Positions 9,018 to 17,997 of a DNA stretch of 64,000 nt are shown piece by piece (within the stretch, counting starts at the first letter, position 1; each line of letters starts with the position of its first letter). The stretch comes from Streptomyces sp. JJ36. Lineage in GTDB: Bacteria > Actinomycetota > Actinomycetes > Streptomycetales > Streptomycetaceae. The notes below the pieces were generated by a model. It was not told the origin of the DNA. It searched no databases and saw only the letters and a list, made by a program, of their open reading frames with translations. Where the stretch lies: assembly GCF_021696945.1 (NCBI RefSeq), contig NZ_JACYHE010000010.1:1-64000 (forward strand), read 5' to 3'. The translations under genes were made by a program, and so were the position numbers.

Positions 9018-9911
9018 TCAGCCCACGTAACGGCGGGCTGCCGACCTGCGCTGGGCGCGTTCCAGCAGGCGGAGCTGGTGCTCCACCCCGGGGGAGACCA
9101 CGCGCCGCTCCCGCGCCACCCAGGGCAGCCCGGCGGCGGCACGGCCGAAGGCGCGCAGCGACGCCCGGTCCCGCGGCACCGTACGGGCGAGATGCCAGGT
9201 GCGGCGCAGCGCGGCACCCGCCGGGCGGCGCAGCCAGCAGAACCACAGGGTGTTCCGCAGCCCCTGGATCCGCCGGGCGGTGGAGTCCCGCGCGGAGGGC
9301 GCGTGGTGCACGGTGAGCTCCTCGGCGTACGCCAGCCACCAGCCGCGGTCCAGCAGGTCGGCGGCGAGCAGCTCCTCCTCGCCGCCCAGCCGCAGCCGCG
9401 GCGAGAAGCCGCCCGCGGCGCGGAAGGCGTCGGTGCGCAGTACGGTCGCGGCGGCGAGGAACGAGCCCAGCGGCGGCCCGGGCAGCCAGGACGGCCCGCG
9501 CAGCGGCGAGTCCCGCAGCTCCCGCACCACCGGGTCCTCGGTGCCGCGCGGTTGCACCACGATGCGTGCGGTCACCCCGGCCAGCCGCGGGCGCGGGTCC
9601 AGCAGGCCGGCGGCGCGCGCCAGCGAACCCGGCTCCCACCAGGTGTCGTCGTCGCAGAAGGCGAGATACGGGGTCGTCACCTGGCGGGCCGCCAGGTTGC
9701 GCCCCACCGCCCCCAGGTTCTCCGGGCAGCGCAGCAACCGCATCCCGGGGTGGTGCCGGGCCACCGCGTCCGCGGTGCCGTCCGTGGAGGCGTTGTCCAC
9801 CACCAGCACCGGCGGCCGCTCGGGCAGGGCGGCGAGCCGGTCCAGAGTGCGCAGCAGGCTCTCCCGCCGGTCGTGGGTGATGACGACGACACTGACCCGG
9901 TCATCCGGCAT
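9018..9911 (-). CDS. Glycosyltransferase family 2 (paralogue A)
   Basis: The 297-residue GT-A enzyme has RVSVVVITHDRRESLLRTLDR at the N-terminus, LVVDNASTDGTADAV, the DxD motif AFCDDDTWWEPGSL near residue 85 and GFSPRLRLGGEEELLAADLLDRGWW. It is clearly a paralogue of the next gene: the same blocks occur in the same order. ATG at 9911 has GGAGGAGG upstream and overlaps the 3' end of that gene by 11 nt. It is predicted to transfer a sugar from a nucleotide donor during assembly of the same glycan; the donor is not deducible. Confidence 0.85.
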   Translation of the reverse strand: MPDDRVSVVVITHDRRESLLRTLDRLAALPERPPVLVVDNASTDGTADAVARHHPGMRLLRCPENLGAVGRNLAARQVTTPYLAFCDDDTWWEPGSLARAAGLLDPRPRLAGVTARIVVQPRGTEDPVVRELRDSPLRGPSWLPGPPLGSFLAAATVLRTDAFRAAGGFSPRLRLGGEEELLAADLLDRGWWLAYAEELTVHHAPSARDSTARRIQGLRNTLWFCWLRRPAGAALRRTWHLARTVPRDRASLRAFGRAAAGLPWVARERRVVSPGVEHQLRLLERAQRRSAARRYVG

Positions 9912-10791
9912 GGGCGGGGGCCTCCTCCCGCTGCCGCTCCACCCGGCGGGCGGCCGCCTCCACCCGTGGCGGCAGCGGGGAGCGCCGGCGCAGCGCGGAC
10001 GGCAGCCGCAGCAGGGCCCCACCCAGCGCCCGCCGGGCCGCGGGGTCGTGGCGGCCGTCGGCGGCGAGCGCCGCCGTGCGGCGCAGCGCCAGCGGCAGCG
10101 GGCGCCGCAGCCACGCCGTCAGCAGTTCGTTGCGGCGCACCAGGACCGGGCGGTCGCCGCGGCCGCCGGGGGAGGGGTGGTGGTGGGCGACCACCTCGGG
10201 GCAGTGCGCGACGCCCCAGCCGCGCGCCGCCAGGTCGTACGCGAGCAGGGTCTCCTCCGCGCCGAAGAAGAGCAGCGGATGGAAGCCGCCCGCGTCCAGG
10301 AAGGCGGACCGCCGCACCACGGCCGCACAGGCGAGGAAGCCCAGCACCGCGGGGCCCGGCAGGGTGGGGTCGGGCGGCAGCGGGGACGCGGCCAGGACGG
10401 CGTCCAGCGGGTCCGGGACGGCCGCCTCGCCGACCCGCACCCCCGCGGCGACCAGTCCCAGCCGGGGATGGCGGTCCAGCAGGCCGGCGGCGGTCCGCAG
10501 TGCGCCGGGGGCCCACCAGGAGTCGTCGTCGCTGAACGCCACGTACGGGGTGTCGAGGGCCGCCACCCCGTCGTTCCGGGCCACGGCGCCCCGGTTGCGG
10601 GCCAGCCGGATCAGCCGTACCTCCGGGTGCTCCCCGGCGACCAGGGAGGCGGTGCGGTCCCGGGAGGCGTTGTCGACCACGACCACCGGGGGGCGCTCGG
10701 GCAGATCCCGCAGGCGCTCCAGGGCGGTCGCCAGGCGCTCCGCGCGGTTCCTGGTGGCGACGACGACGCCGACCGGCGCCGGTGCGGTCAT
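9901..10791 (-). CDS. Glycosyltransferase family 2 (paralogue B)
   Basis: The 296-residue protein is similar to the preceding glycosyltransferase. It has VGVVVATRNRAERLATALER, VVVVDNASRDRTASL, the DxD block AFSDDDSWWAPGALRTAAGLL and LLFFGAEETLLAYDLAARGWG. The two genes probably arose by tandem duplication. ATG at 10791 follows GGAAGGGG. It is the first gene of the minus-strand block; a strong hairpin at 10873-10898 isolates it from the cytochrome genes. Confidence 0.85.
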   Translation of the reverse strand: MTAPAPVGVVVATRNRAERLATALERLRDLPERPPVVVVDNASRDRTASLVAGEHPEVRLIRLARNRGAVARNDGVAALDTPYVAFSDDDSWWAPGALRTAAGLLDRHPRLGLVAAGVRVGEAAVPDPLDAVLAASPLPPDPTLPGPAVLGFLACAAVVRRSAFLDAGGFHPLLFFGAEETLLAYDLAARGWGVAHCPEVVAHHHPSPGGRGDRPVLVRRNELLTAWLRRPLPLALRRTAALAADGRHDPAARRALGGALLRLPSALRRRSPLPPRVEAAARRVERQREEAPAHAG

Positions 10792-10872
10792 GGCGGGCCC
10801 CTTCCGTCGGTGACGGGCGGTGCCGCCGCGTCCGCGCGCACCGTTCCGGAACGGGTCCCCCGGTAACCCGCG

Positions 10873-10898
10873 GGGGCCCGGGCGAAACCCCGGGCCCC
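10873..10898 (-). terminator. Hairpin terminator after the cytochrome b gene
   Basis: A perfect 10-bp inverted repeat GGGGCCCGGG / CCCGGGCCCC surrounds a 6-nt loop. It lies ~30 nt downstream of the qcrB stop on the minus strand and ~80 nt upstream of the glycosyltransferase start. No U-tract is visible, as is common in high-GC actinobacteria. Confidence 0.7.
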
Positions 10899-10928
10899 GG
10901 CCCGGCGCCCGCCCGGGCGGCGCCGGTC

Positions 10929-12605
10929 TCAGTCCGCCGCGCGCTCTCCCTGGTCCTCGGTCTCGCCGGGGCCGGCGTGCCGCGGCCCCGCCAGCCGCCG
11001 CGCGATCTCGCGGCGCGGGCCGGGCGCCACCGTGAAGTCCACGCTGTCGTGGTGGAACCACTGGCTCAGCCGCACCCGCAGCCGCTGCCGCCGGGTGGGC
11101 CGGTGGCCCGCGCCGAGCTGCGCGAGCGTCAGCGGGCGCGGTTGCTCCCGGACCAGGATGTGGTGGGCCCGCTCGGCCGGGAGCGAGGTGTGGGTCTCCG
11201 CCATGCCGCCCTCCACGCTGACATGGACCTGACCGGTCTCCTCCCCCTCCTCCAGCCGCTGCCGGTCGGCGGCCTGCAGGGCGAGGCAGACCCGTTTGGT
11301 CAGCAGGTACGCCAGCACCGGGGCCACGACGAGCGAGATGCGGAACGTCCAGGTCAGCGCGTTCACCGAGACCTGGAAGACCACGGCGAGCACGTCGTTG
11401 CCGCCGGCCATCAGCAGCACCGCGTAGAAGGTCACCCCGGCGACGCCGAGCCCGGTGCGGGTGGGCCGGTTCCGCGGCCGGTCCAGCAGGTGGTGCTCCT
11501 CGTCGTCGCCGGTCACCCATCTCTCGAAGAAGGGATAGACGAACAGGCAGAGGAAGAGCAGTGCCGGCAGCAGCACCGCGGGCACGAAGACGTTCCACAT
11601 GATCGTGTGGCCGAGCACATGCGTCTCGAACGGCGGCATCAGCCGCAGCGAGCCCTCCAGGAACCCGACGTACCAGTCCGGCTGGGAGAACATGCTGATC
11701 TGGCTCGGGTCGTACGGCCCGTAGACCCAGACCGGATTGATCTGGACGGTCCCGGCCATCACCGTGAGCACACCGAAGACCAGGAAGGACAGCCCGGCGG
11801 ACTTGGCGGTGAAGTGCGGGACCATCGGCTGCCCGACCGCGTTCCGGTTGGTGCGCCCGGGCTTCGCCCACTGGGTGTGCTTGAGGTAGACCACCAGCAC
11901 CAGGTGGACGACGACCAGGGCGATCAGGATGCCCGGCACCAGCAGGATGTGCGTGACGTACAGCCGCGGGATGATGTCGTGCCCCGGGTACTGCCCGCCG
12001 AAGACGAAGAAGGCGACATAGGTGCCGACCACCGGGATCGAGGTCATGATGCCCTGCGCGATGCGCAGGCCCGTCCCGGAGAGCAGGTCGTCCGGCAGCG
12101 AGTAGCCGGCGAACCCCTCCACCACCGCGAGGATGAACAGCGTCACGCCGAGCACCCAGTTCGCCTCCCGCGGCCGGCGGAACGCGCCGGTGAAGAAGAT
12201 GCGCAGCAGGTGCACGCCGATGGCCGCGACGAAGACCAGCGCGGCCCAGTGGTGGATCTGCCGGGTCAGCAGCCCGCCGCGCACGTCGAAGCTGATGTCG
12301 ATGGTGGAGGCGTACGCCTCGGACATCCGTACCCCCTGGAGGGGCACGTGGTCGCCGTGGTACACCACCTCCGTCATGCTGGGGTCGAAGAAGAAGGTGA
12401 GGTACACGCCGGTGAGGACCAGCACCAGCAGGCTGTACAGCGCCAGCTCGCCCAGCAGGAAGGACCAGTGGTCCGGGAAGGCCTTCCGCAGCAGCCCGGC
12501 CCCCTCGGACGCGGGGAGCCGGCGGTCCACGGCCCGGTAGCTCTCCTCGGCGAGGTGCCCGGCCGTCGTTGCCGGGACGCTCTTCCTCCGCTTCAGCGGC
12601 GACAC
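10929..12605 (-). CDS. qcrB: Ubiquinol/menaquinol-cytochrome c reductase cytochrome b subunit (QcrB paralogue)
   Basis: The 558-residue polytopic membrane protein has two haem-ligand His pairs (QIHHWAALVFVAAIGVHLLRI and YVTHILLVPGILIALVVVHL) and the quinol-site PDWY motif in FSQPDWYVGFLEG. It has the long C-terminal extension typical of actinobacterial QcrB. GTG at 12605 is preceded by AGGAGAGGAG. The usual qcrC-qcrA genes are absent; the neighbours are ctaF and ctaD. This suggests a second, alternative cytochrome b that works with core subunits encoded elsewhere. It is expected in the cytoplasmic membrane as part of a bc1-aa3-like supercomplex. Confidence 0.9.
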   Translation of the reverse strand: MSPLKRRKSVPATTAGHLAEESYRAVDRRLPASEGAGLLRKAFPDHWSFLLGELALYSLLVLVLTGVYLTFFFDPSMTEVVYHGDHVPLQGVRMSEAYASTIDISFDVRGGLLTRQIHHWAALVFVAAIGVHLLRIFFTGAFRRPREANWVLGVTLFILAVVEGFAGYSLPDDLLSGTGLRIAQGIMTSIPVVGTYVAFFVFGGQYPGHDIIPRLYVTHILLVPGILIALVVVHLVLVVYLKHTQWAKPGRTNRNAVGQPMVPHFTAKSAGLSFLVFGVLTVMAGTVQINPVWVYGPYDPSQISMFSQPDWYVGFLEGSLRLMPPFETHVLGHTIMWNVFVPAVLLPALLFLCLFVYPFFERWVTGDDEEHHLLDRPRNRPTRTGLGVAGVTFYAVLLMAGGNDVLAVVFQVSVNALTWTFRISLVVAPVLAYLLTKRVCLALQAADRQRLEEGEETGQVHVSVEGGMAETHTSLPAERAHHILVREQPRPLTLAQLGAGHRPTRRQRLRVRLSQWFHHDSVDFTVAPGPRREIARRLAGPRHAGPGETEDQGERAAD

Positions 12606-12618
12606 GGCACTCCTCTCC

Positions 12619-13008
12619 TCAGGCCGAGCGGTGGGTGAACTCGAAGGCGAACGCGGCCACCCCGGGGGCGAGGACGCCCACCCCGATGCAGGCGAGCCAG
12701 ACGCCGTAGACGACCCCGGTCGCCAGCACGGCCGCGCCCAGCGCGGTGATCACCGGCGCGTAGCTCTTCGGCGGGAAGAAGTCCAGGTGGCCCACGCCCT
12801 CCTGGACGCGGGCGTCCTTCCGGTCCTGGAGCCGGGTGCCCCGCTTCAGGTGCTGCCGCCAGCAGAAGGCGGAGATCAGCGCGGCCATCAGGCAGGAGAC
12901 GGTCAGCGCGACCGTGCCGACGGGTTCCAGGTGGTTCGTGGCGTAGCCGGTGGCGACGATGCCGAAGAAGACCGCCACGCCGGCGAAGACCAGGGCTTCG
13001 AGTTTCAC
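12619..13008 (-). CDS. ctaF: Cytochrome c oxidase subunit IV, actinobacterial (CtaF paralogue)
   Basis: The 129-residue membrane protein begins with a hydrophobic helix ([21 protein letters not shown]). A second pair of helices follows, then the [19 protein letters not shown] segment diagnostic of actinobacterial subunit IV. GTG at 13008 has GGAGGA upstream and overlaps the ctaD stop (GTGA), showing coupling. It is an accessory subunit of the aa3 oxidase, length-matched to the family (~130-140 residues). It lies between ctaD and qcrB in one minus-strand operon. Confidence 0.85.
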   Translation of the reverse strand: MKLEALVFAGVAVFFGIVATGYATNHLEPVGTVALTVSCLMAALISAFCWRQHLKRGTRLQDRKDARVQEGVGHLDFFPPKSYAPVITALGAAVLATGVVYGVWLACIGVGVLAPGVAAFAFEFTHRSA

Positions 13009-14723
13009 CGGGTGTCCTCCTGCGGTGCGGTGGTGGCGTCCCGGTACGGGCCCCGGTGGGGGCGGGGCGAGCCGGTCTCGCTGACCTCGGGGTGGTGCAG
13101 GTCGAAGGCGGGGCTCTCGGAGCGGATGCGCGGCAGCGCGTGGAAGTTGTGCCGCGGCGGCGGACAGGTGGTGGCCCACTCCAGCGACCGGCCGTAGCCC
13201 CACGGGTCGTCGACGGTCACCTTCTCGCCGTACCGGGCGGACTTCCAGACGTTGTAGAGGAACGGCAGCGTGGAGAGCCCCAGCAGGAAGGCGCTGATGC
13301 TGGAGACGGTGTTGAGCAGGGTGAAGCCGTCGGCCGCCAGGTAGTCGGCGTACCGGCGCGGCATACCCTGTTCACCGAGCCAGTGGTGCACCAGGAACGT
13401 GCCCTGGAAGCCCACGAAGAGGGTCCAGAACTGGATCTTCCCCAGGCGCTCGTCCAGCATCCGGCCGGTCATCTTGGGCCACCAGAAGTAGAAGCCGCCG
13501 AACATGGCGAACACGATGGTGCCGAAGAGCACGTAGTGCAGGTGGGCCACCACGAAGTAGGTGTCCGTCACATGGAAGTCCAGCGGCGGCGAGGCGACCA
13601 GCACCCCGGAGAGGCCGCCGAGCAGGAAGGTGACCAGGAACCCGATGGACCACAGCATCGGGGTCTCGAAGGAGAGCGAGCCCCTCCACATGGTGCCGAT
13701 CCAGTTGAAGAACTTCACGCCCGTCGGCACCGCGATGAGGAACGACATGAAGGAGAAGAACGGCAGCAGCACGGCGCCGGTGGCGAACATGTGGTGCGCC
13801 CAGACGGTCGCGGAGAGCCCGGTGATGAGCATGGTGGCGCCCACCAGGCCGATGTAGCCGAAGATCGGCTTCCGGCTGAACACCGGGATGATCTCGGTGA
13901 CCACCCCGAAGAAGGGCAGCGCGACGATGTACACCTCGGGATGGCCGAAGAACCAGAAGAGGTGCTGCCAGAGCAGCGCGCCGCCGTTCGCGGCGTCGAA
14001 GACGTGCGCCCCGAACTGCCGGTCCGCCTCCAGCGCCAGCAGCGCCGCGCTCAGCACCGGGAAGGCGAGCAGTGCCAGGATCGAGGTGAAGAGCACGTTC
14101 CAGGTGAAGATCGGCATCCGGAAGAGCGTCATGCCGGGGGCCCGCAGGCAGATGATGGTGGTGATGAAGTTGACGGAGCCGAGGATGGTGCTCAGACCCG
14201 CCACCACCAGGCCCATGGTCCACAGGTCGCCGCCGGTGCCCGGGCTGTACTCGGAGCGGTTCAGCGGCGCGTACGCGAACCAGCCGAAGGGCGCCGCACC
14301 GGTGGAGGTCAGGAAGCCGCCGACCACCATCAGGCCGCCGAACAGGAAGACCCAGTAGGTGAAGGCGTTCAGCCGGGGGAAGGCCACGTCCGGAGCGCCG
14401 ATCTGCAGTGGCATCACGGCGTTGGCGAAGCCCGCGAAGGTGGGCGTGGCGAACAGCAGCATCATGATGGTGCCGTGGATCGTGAACAGCTCGTTGTACT
14501 GGTCGTGGTTCACGATCTGCATGCCGGGACGGGCCAGTTCGGCCCGCATCAGCATGGCCATCAGCCCGGCCGCCAGAAAGAAGACGAACGAGGTGACCAG
14601 GTACATGTTCCCGATCACCTTGTGATCGGTGGTGCCCAGCAGTTCGAGCACCCTGCGGCCGGTGGACAGCCGCTTCTCCGCCGCCGACCCGGCCGGCGGC
14701 GTCTCCTCCTGGGCAGACTCCAT
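13005..14723 (-). CDS. ctaD: Cytochrome c oxidase subunit I (CtaD paralogue)
   Basis: The 572-residue haem-copper oxidase subunit keeps the catalytic residues: [15 protein letters not shown] (CuB His, cross-linked Tyr and proton-channel Glu), [16 protein letters not shown] (K-channel Lys), [10 protein letters not shown] (haem ligands) and [13 protein letters not shown] (D-channel entry). It should therefore be catalytically competent. ATG at 14723 is preferred over a TTG 3 nt upstream because of GGGAGGCG spacing. No subunit II (ctaC) or III (ctaE) gene is nearby, so it would have to pair with subunits encoded elsewhere. A 371-nt gap separates it from a divergent epimerase gene. Confidence 0.92.
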   Translation of the reverse strand: MESAQEETPPAGSAAEKRLSTGRRVLELLGTTDHKVIGNMYLVTSFVFFLAAGLMAMLMRAELARPGMQIVNHDQYNELFTIHGTIMMLLFATPTFAGFANAVMPLQIGAPDVAFPRLNAFTYWVFLFGGLMVVGGFLTSTGAAPFGWFAYAPLNRSEYSPGTGGDLWTMGLVVAGLSTILGSVNFITTIICLRAPGMTLFRMPIFTWNVLFTSILALLAFPVLSAALLALEADRQFGAHVFDAANGGALLWQHLFWFFGHPEVYIVALPFFGVVTEIIPVFSRKPIFGYIGLVGATMLITGLSATVWAHHMFATGAVLLPFFSFMSFLIAVPTGVKFFNWIGTMWRGSLSFETPMLWSIGFLVTFLLGGLSGVLVASPPLDFHVTDTYFVVAHLHYVLFGTIVFAMFGGFYFWWPKMTGRMLDERLGKIQFWTLFVGFQGTFLVHHWLGEQGMPRRYADYLAADGFTLLNTVSSISAFLLGLSTLPFLYNVWKSARYGEKVTVDDPWGYGRSLEWATTCPPPRHNFHALPRIRSESPAFDLHHPEVSETGSPRPHRGPYRDATTAPQEDTR

Positions 14724-15094
14724 CAACGCCTCCCGGGTGCGGCTTGCGGCAGCGGGACGGGACCGGTCCTTCCGCTCGGTGGTCTGCGGCCCGGGCCGCG
14801 GCGCGACCGGCGCAGGAGCCTCCGGGCGGGGCCGCGGCCCCCGTCATCGTGCCGAAGGGCGTCCGCGGCGGTGGCCCGCCACGCCGACGGGCCACCTGAG
14901 TGGCGTGTCGCGGGGTGCGGGGGCCGGGGGAGGGCGGGTCGAGCGGCGCACATCCGCGCAGGAGTAACCCGTCTCGCGCATGTCAAACCCTCCGTTTCCG
15001 CCCCGGGGGCCGGGGTACCCGGCGCTCTCGCCGGGTGTCCCGGCCCACTGGGCCTTCCGGGTGTCCCGGTGCTCCCCCGAACGGAGGTGGACCG
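14724..15094. other. Divergent intergenic region between ctaD and an epimerase gene
   Basis: The 371-nt region separates two divergently transcribed genes and should contain both promoters. No reading frame with good codon usage was accepted. A relatively AT-rich stretch (around 14958-15000, with GTAACCCG and GCATGTCAAACCC) is the best candidate for control sequences. No clear palindrome was found. Confidence 0.5.
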
Positions 15095-16261
15095 ATGGCT
15101 CAGGGCGGCGCCGCACGCGCGGCGGGCGACCCGCGGCGGAAGGAACCGGCCGCCTGGTCGGACGTGGCGGGCGTGGTCGCGTCCTGCGCCCGCACGGGCG
15201 GACTCGACGGCCTGAACGTGGCCGTGGTCGGCGCGACCGGCAACTTCGGCACCAGCGTGGTCGACGCCCTGGCCGGCGACGACCGGATCGGCAGGGTGAT
15301 CGGGCTGGCGCGCCGGGTACCGTCCTGGCAGCCGCCGAAGACCACCTGGGTGAGTGCCGACATCGTGACGGAGGCCCGGCTGGCCGAACTCTTCCGGGCG
15401 ATGGACGTGGTGGTCCACCTCGCCTGGCTGTTCCAGCCGACGCACCGGCCGGTGCTCACCTGGCGCACCAACGTCCTGGGGTCCGTCCGGGTGTACGAGG
15501 CCGCGGCCGACGCGGCCGTCCCGGCGCTGATCCACGCCTCCTCCGTGGGCGCCTACTCCCCGGGCCCCAAGGACCGGAAGGTGGACGAGTCCTGGCCCAC
15601 CCACGGCTGGCCGGACGCCGCCTACTGTCGCGAGAAGGCCTACCTGGAGCGTTATCTGGACGGTTTCGAACGCCGGTACCCGTGGATCCGGGTGGTCCGG
15701 ATGCGTCCGGGCTTCCTCTTCAAGCGGGAGGCCGCCGCCGAGCAGCGCCGGCTCTTCGCCGGACCGCTGCTCCCGCAGTGGCTCGCGCGCCCGGAACTGC
15801 TGCCCGTGGTGCCCGACGTACCGGGCCTGCGGTTCCAGACGATGCACACGGACGACGCGGCGGACGCGGTCCGGGAGGCCGCCACCAGCACCGTGCACGG
15901 GGCCTTCAACCTGGCGGCCGAGCCCGTCGTGGACGCCACCGAACTCGGCCGCATGTTCGACGCGCGCCCGGTGCGGGTGCCCGCGGCGGCCGTACGGGCC
16001 GCGCTGCGCGCGGGATGGCGCACGCGGATGGTGCCCGCCTCGCCGCACCTCTTCGACGCGGTGCTGCGACTGCCGCTGATGGACACCTCCCGGGCGCGGG
16101 AGGAACTGCACTGGTACCCCCGGCACTCGAGCACGGACGCGCTCCGGGAGTTCGTCCGCGGCCTCCGCGAGCACGCGGGCATGGCGACCCCTCCGCTGCG
16201 CACCCGGCTGCCGGGCGGCCGCCTGGAGGAGACGGCGAAGCGGGTGCGCGCAGCGCCCTGA
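15095..16261 (+). CDS. NAD-dependent epimerase/dehydratase family protein
   Basis: The 388-residue extended SDR protein has the Rossmann motif VAVVGATGNFGTSVVDAL, VVVHLAW, ASSVGAYSPG and a catalytic-type Tyr in DAAYCREKAYLERYL (YxxxK), followed by RMRPGFLFK. ATG at 15095 has ACGGAGGTGG upstream and is chosen over longer in-frame versions. It resembles atypical SDRs acting on sugar nucleotides, sterols or other small metabolites. The substrate is unknown and the flanking genes give no pathway clue. Confidence 0.8.
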   Translation: MAQGGAARAAGDPRRKEPAAWSDVAGVVASCARTGGLDGLNVAVVGATGNFGTSVVDALAGDDRIGRVIGLARRVPSWQPPKTTWVSADIVTEARLAELFRAMDVVVHLAWLFQPTHRPVLTWRTNVLGSVRVYEAAADAAVPALIHASSVGAYSPGPKDRKVDESWPTHGWPDAAYCREKAYLERYLDGFERRYPWIRVVRMRPGFLFKREAAAEQRRLFAGPLLPQWLARPELLPVVPDVPGLRFQTMHTDDAADAVREAATSTVHGAFNLAAEPVVDATELGRMFDARPVRVPAAAVRAALRAGWRTRMVPASPHLFDAVLRLPLMDTSRAREELHWYPRHSSTDALREFVRGLREHAGMATPPLRTRLPGGRLEETAKRVRAAP

Positions 16262-16360
16262 GCGCCGTGCCGCGCCGGGACACGTCCCGGGCCGCCGCGC
16301 TGCGCCCGGGCCCCGCCCCGCAGCCGCCGTCCCGGCGCCCGGCGGCGCGCACAAGAGCGC

Positions 16361-16377
16361 CCCCGGGTGTCCCGGGG
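16361..16377. terminator. Short hairpin between convergent genes
   Basis: The inverted repeat CCCCGGG-TGT-CCCGGGG lies between the plus-strand epimerase and a small minus-strand gene. The stem is 7 bp with a 3-nt loop. It fits a bidirectional terminator, although the stem is short. Confidence 0.45.
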
Positions 16378-16414
16378 ACGCCTCGCCGGTACCGCCCTCA
16401 GCCGGGGGCCGTCG

Positions 16415-16603
16415 TCACTCGCGCTCACCCTTGGGGCCGCGGCCGCGCTCCGTGTGCGGCCCCGTGGGCCGGTACTCGGGGTCCTGTTCCAGCCGCTTCT
16501 TCGCCTCCGCGTTGGCGTGCCGGTCGGGAATGCCCTCCTTCTCGGCGTTCTTGCGCAGATGCTTCCGCTTCTTGTCGTACTCGTGGCTGCCGGGCTCCGG
16601 CAT
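16415..16603 (-). CDS. Small highly charged conserved protein
   Basis: The 62-residue hydrophilic protein is rich in Lys, Arg, Glu and His, with no hydrophobic segment (MPEPGSHEYDKKRKHLRKN... ending GRGPKGERE). ATG at 16603 has a good GAGGAGGCG ribosome binding site 6-7 nt upstream, supporting translation. The family is not named here; similar small, charged, possibly helical proteins are common in actinobacteria. A nucleic-acid or stress-related role is conceivable but not shown. Confidence 0.65.
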   Translation of the reverse strand: MPEPGSHEYDKKRKHLRKNAEKEGIPDRHANAEAKKRLEQDPEYRPTGPHTERGRGPKGERE

Positions 16604-16719
16604 GGTGCTCGCCTCCTCGTCCGGCGTGGTGCGGGTCGTCCTCGGCGGTATCCGAGGTCACCCCTCGGCGGTACCCGGCACGGCCGCGCCGATTCCTCCG
16701 CGCCGCCTCCGGGTGCGGC

Positions 16720-17586
16720 TCAGCCGACAGGCCGCCGGGCCCGGAACTCCAGGCTGCGCCGCTCCGCCAGCTCCCTCCCCGTGCCCAGGCACCAGCGCCA
16801 CCACTGCTCCAGGCGTGCGCGGTCCAGCCCTTCCACCGGCACCAGGGCCGGCCAGCGGCACACCCGGGCCTGGGCGGTGACCTTCGCCCCGCCCTCGACC
16901 GGGTCCACGGCGAGCGCCGGCACGCCGCAGCGGAGCGCGAGGACCAGCCCGTGCAGCCGGTCGGTGACCACGACGTCCAGCCGCTGCACCACGGAGAGGT
17001 ACTGACCCGCGCTGGCGCAGTGCCGCCAGTCCCCGGCGTCCAGCCGGGTGTCGACCTCCAGCCGTGCGCAGTCCTTGCCCGCGAGCCACGTGGTGACCGT
17101 CTCCGCGACCCTGTCGTGCCGGCGCAGCCGCCCGTACTCCCGCTGGCCGCCGGTGAGCACCACGCCGGTGACCGGCACCGTCTCCTCCGGTGGCGCCCCG
17201 GCGGCGAGGTCCAGCCGGTCCCGCAGGCTGCCCGGCCCGTCCCGGCCCAGTACCCGGTGGAAGCCGCTCACCGCGCGGTCGCCGGGGTCGATCGTGGTGG
17301 TGCCCACCGCCACCCGGTAGCAGTGCGCGAAACGCTCGTGCAGCGCCGCGATCTGCGGGCCGTGCAGCGGTCCGCAGATGAAGAGCAGCCGCGAGTAGTC
17401 CTCCGGGTCCGCCGTATCCAGGGAGAGCGCGCCGGAGCGGAACCCGGGGCTCCAGGCGGTGTCGTACTCGATGCCGGCACTGTCCAGCATCGCCTGCACA
17501 TGGCGCAGCGCGAGCGTGTCGCCGGCCGTGATCTCTCCGTGCAGGAAGCTGAACCAGCCGGTCAGTAGCGTCCTGCGGCCTCCCAT
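16720..17586 (-). CDS. Polysaccharide pyruvyl transferase family protein
   Basis: The 288-residue protein has the C-terminal signature of the family: VVTDRLHGLVLALRCGVPAL followed by a Lys (VEGGAKVTAQ). The N-terminal half contains LLFICGPLHGPQIAALHERF. Family members transfer pyruvate from PEP to sugar hydroxyls as ketals on exopolysaccharides, although many homologues are uncharacterised. ATG at 17586 is preceded by GGAGGCC. It stands alone beside small-protein genes; a link to the glycan cluster at the left end is possible but only positional. Confidence 0.75.
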   Translation of the reverse strand: MGGRRTLLTGWFSFLHGEITAGDTLALRHVQAMLDSAGIEYDTAWSPGFRSGALSLDTADPEDYSRLLFICGPLHGPQIAALHERFAHCYRVAVGTTTIDPGDRAVSGFHRVLGRDGPGSLRDRLDLAAGAPPEETVPVTGVVLTGGQREYGRLRRHDRVAETVTTWLAGKDCARLEVDTRLDAGDWRHCASAGQYLSVVQRLDVVVTDRLHGLVLALRCGVPALAVDPVEGGAKVTAQARVCRWPALVPVEGLDRARLEQWWRWCLGTGRELAERRSLEFRARRPVG

Positions 17587-17616
17587 GCGGGGCCTCCGTG
17601 ATCTCGTGGCTCCGGT

Positions 17617-17844
17617 TCAGAGGAGCACCGCCCAGGCCAGGAAGTAGACGACGAACACGATCACGAGGACCGCCAGGACGAGCAGCGGCGTCCTGGCCCA
17701 GCCGCGGACCGGGTTGTGCGTCTCCCGCGGACCCGCGCCGGGCGTACTGCCCTCCGCGGGCGGCGTCTCGCCGGGCGGGACCTGACCACCGCGCTCGAGC
17801 CCCGGCGTGGTCCGGGGATCGGGATCGGGATTCCTGTCGTCCAT
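17617..17844 (-). CDS. DUF6480-type small membrane protein
   Basis: The 75-residue protein has a Pro/Gly-rich N-terminal half (MDDRNPDPDPRTTPGLERG, then PPGETPPAEG), a GWARTPLLVLAVL motif and one C-terminal transmembrane helix ending AWAVLL. The layout matches the streptomycete DUF6480 family as I recall it. The start at 17844 is chosen by homology to that N-terminus because no strong ribosome binding site is visible; an upstream GTG would add 27 unlikely residues. Function is unknown. Confidence 0.75.
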   Translation of the reverse strand: MDDRNPDPDPRTTPGLERGGQVPPGETPPAEGSTPGAGPRETHNPVRGWARTPLLVLAVLVIVFVVYFLAWAVLL

Positions 17845-17997
17845 ACCGGCCGAGTGCGCGCCGGGGGCCGGGTCAAACCGCCCTTCCGGCGGCCCGGCCA
17901 CGTGCGGGGCGGGATCGGCGGGCACGCTTACGGCGCGGCACCCCGCGGGGTGCCGCGCCGGAGCGTTCCGCCGCGTCGTCCTGCCGGGCGGGGCGGG

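Noticed and set aside
15095..17586. Epimerase and pyruvyltransferase considered as part of the left-end glycan cluster
   Set aside because: They are separated from it by the respiratory operon, lie on different strands and have their own upstream regions. A functional link cannot be shown from this sequence.
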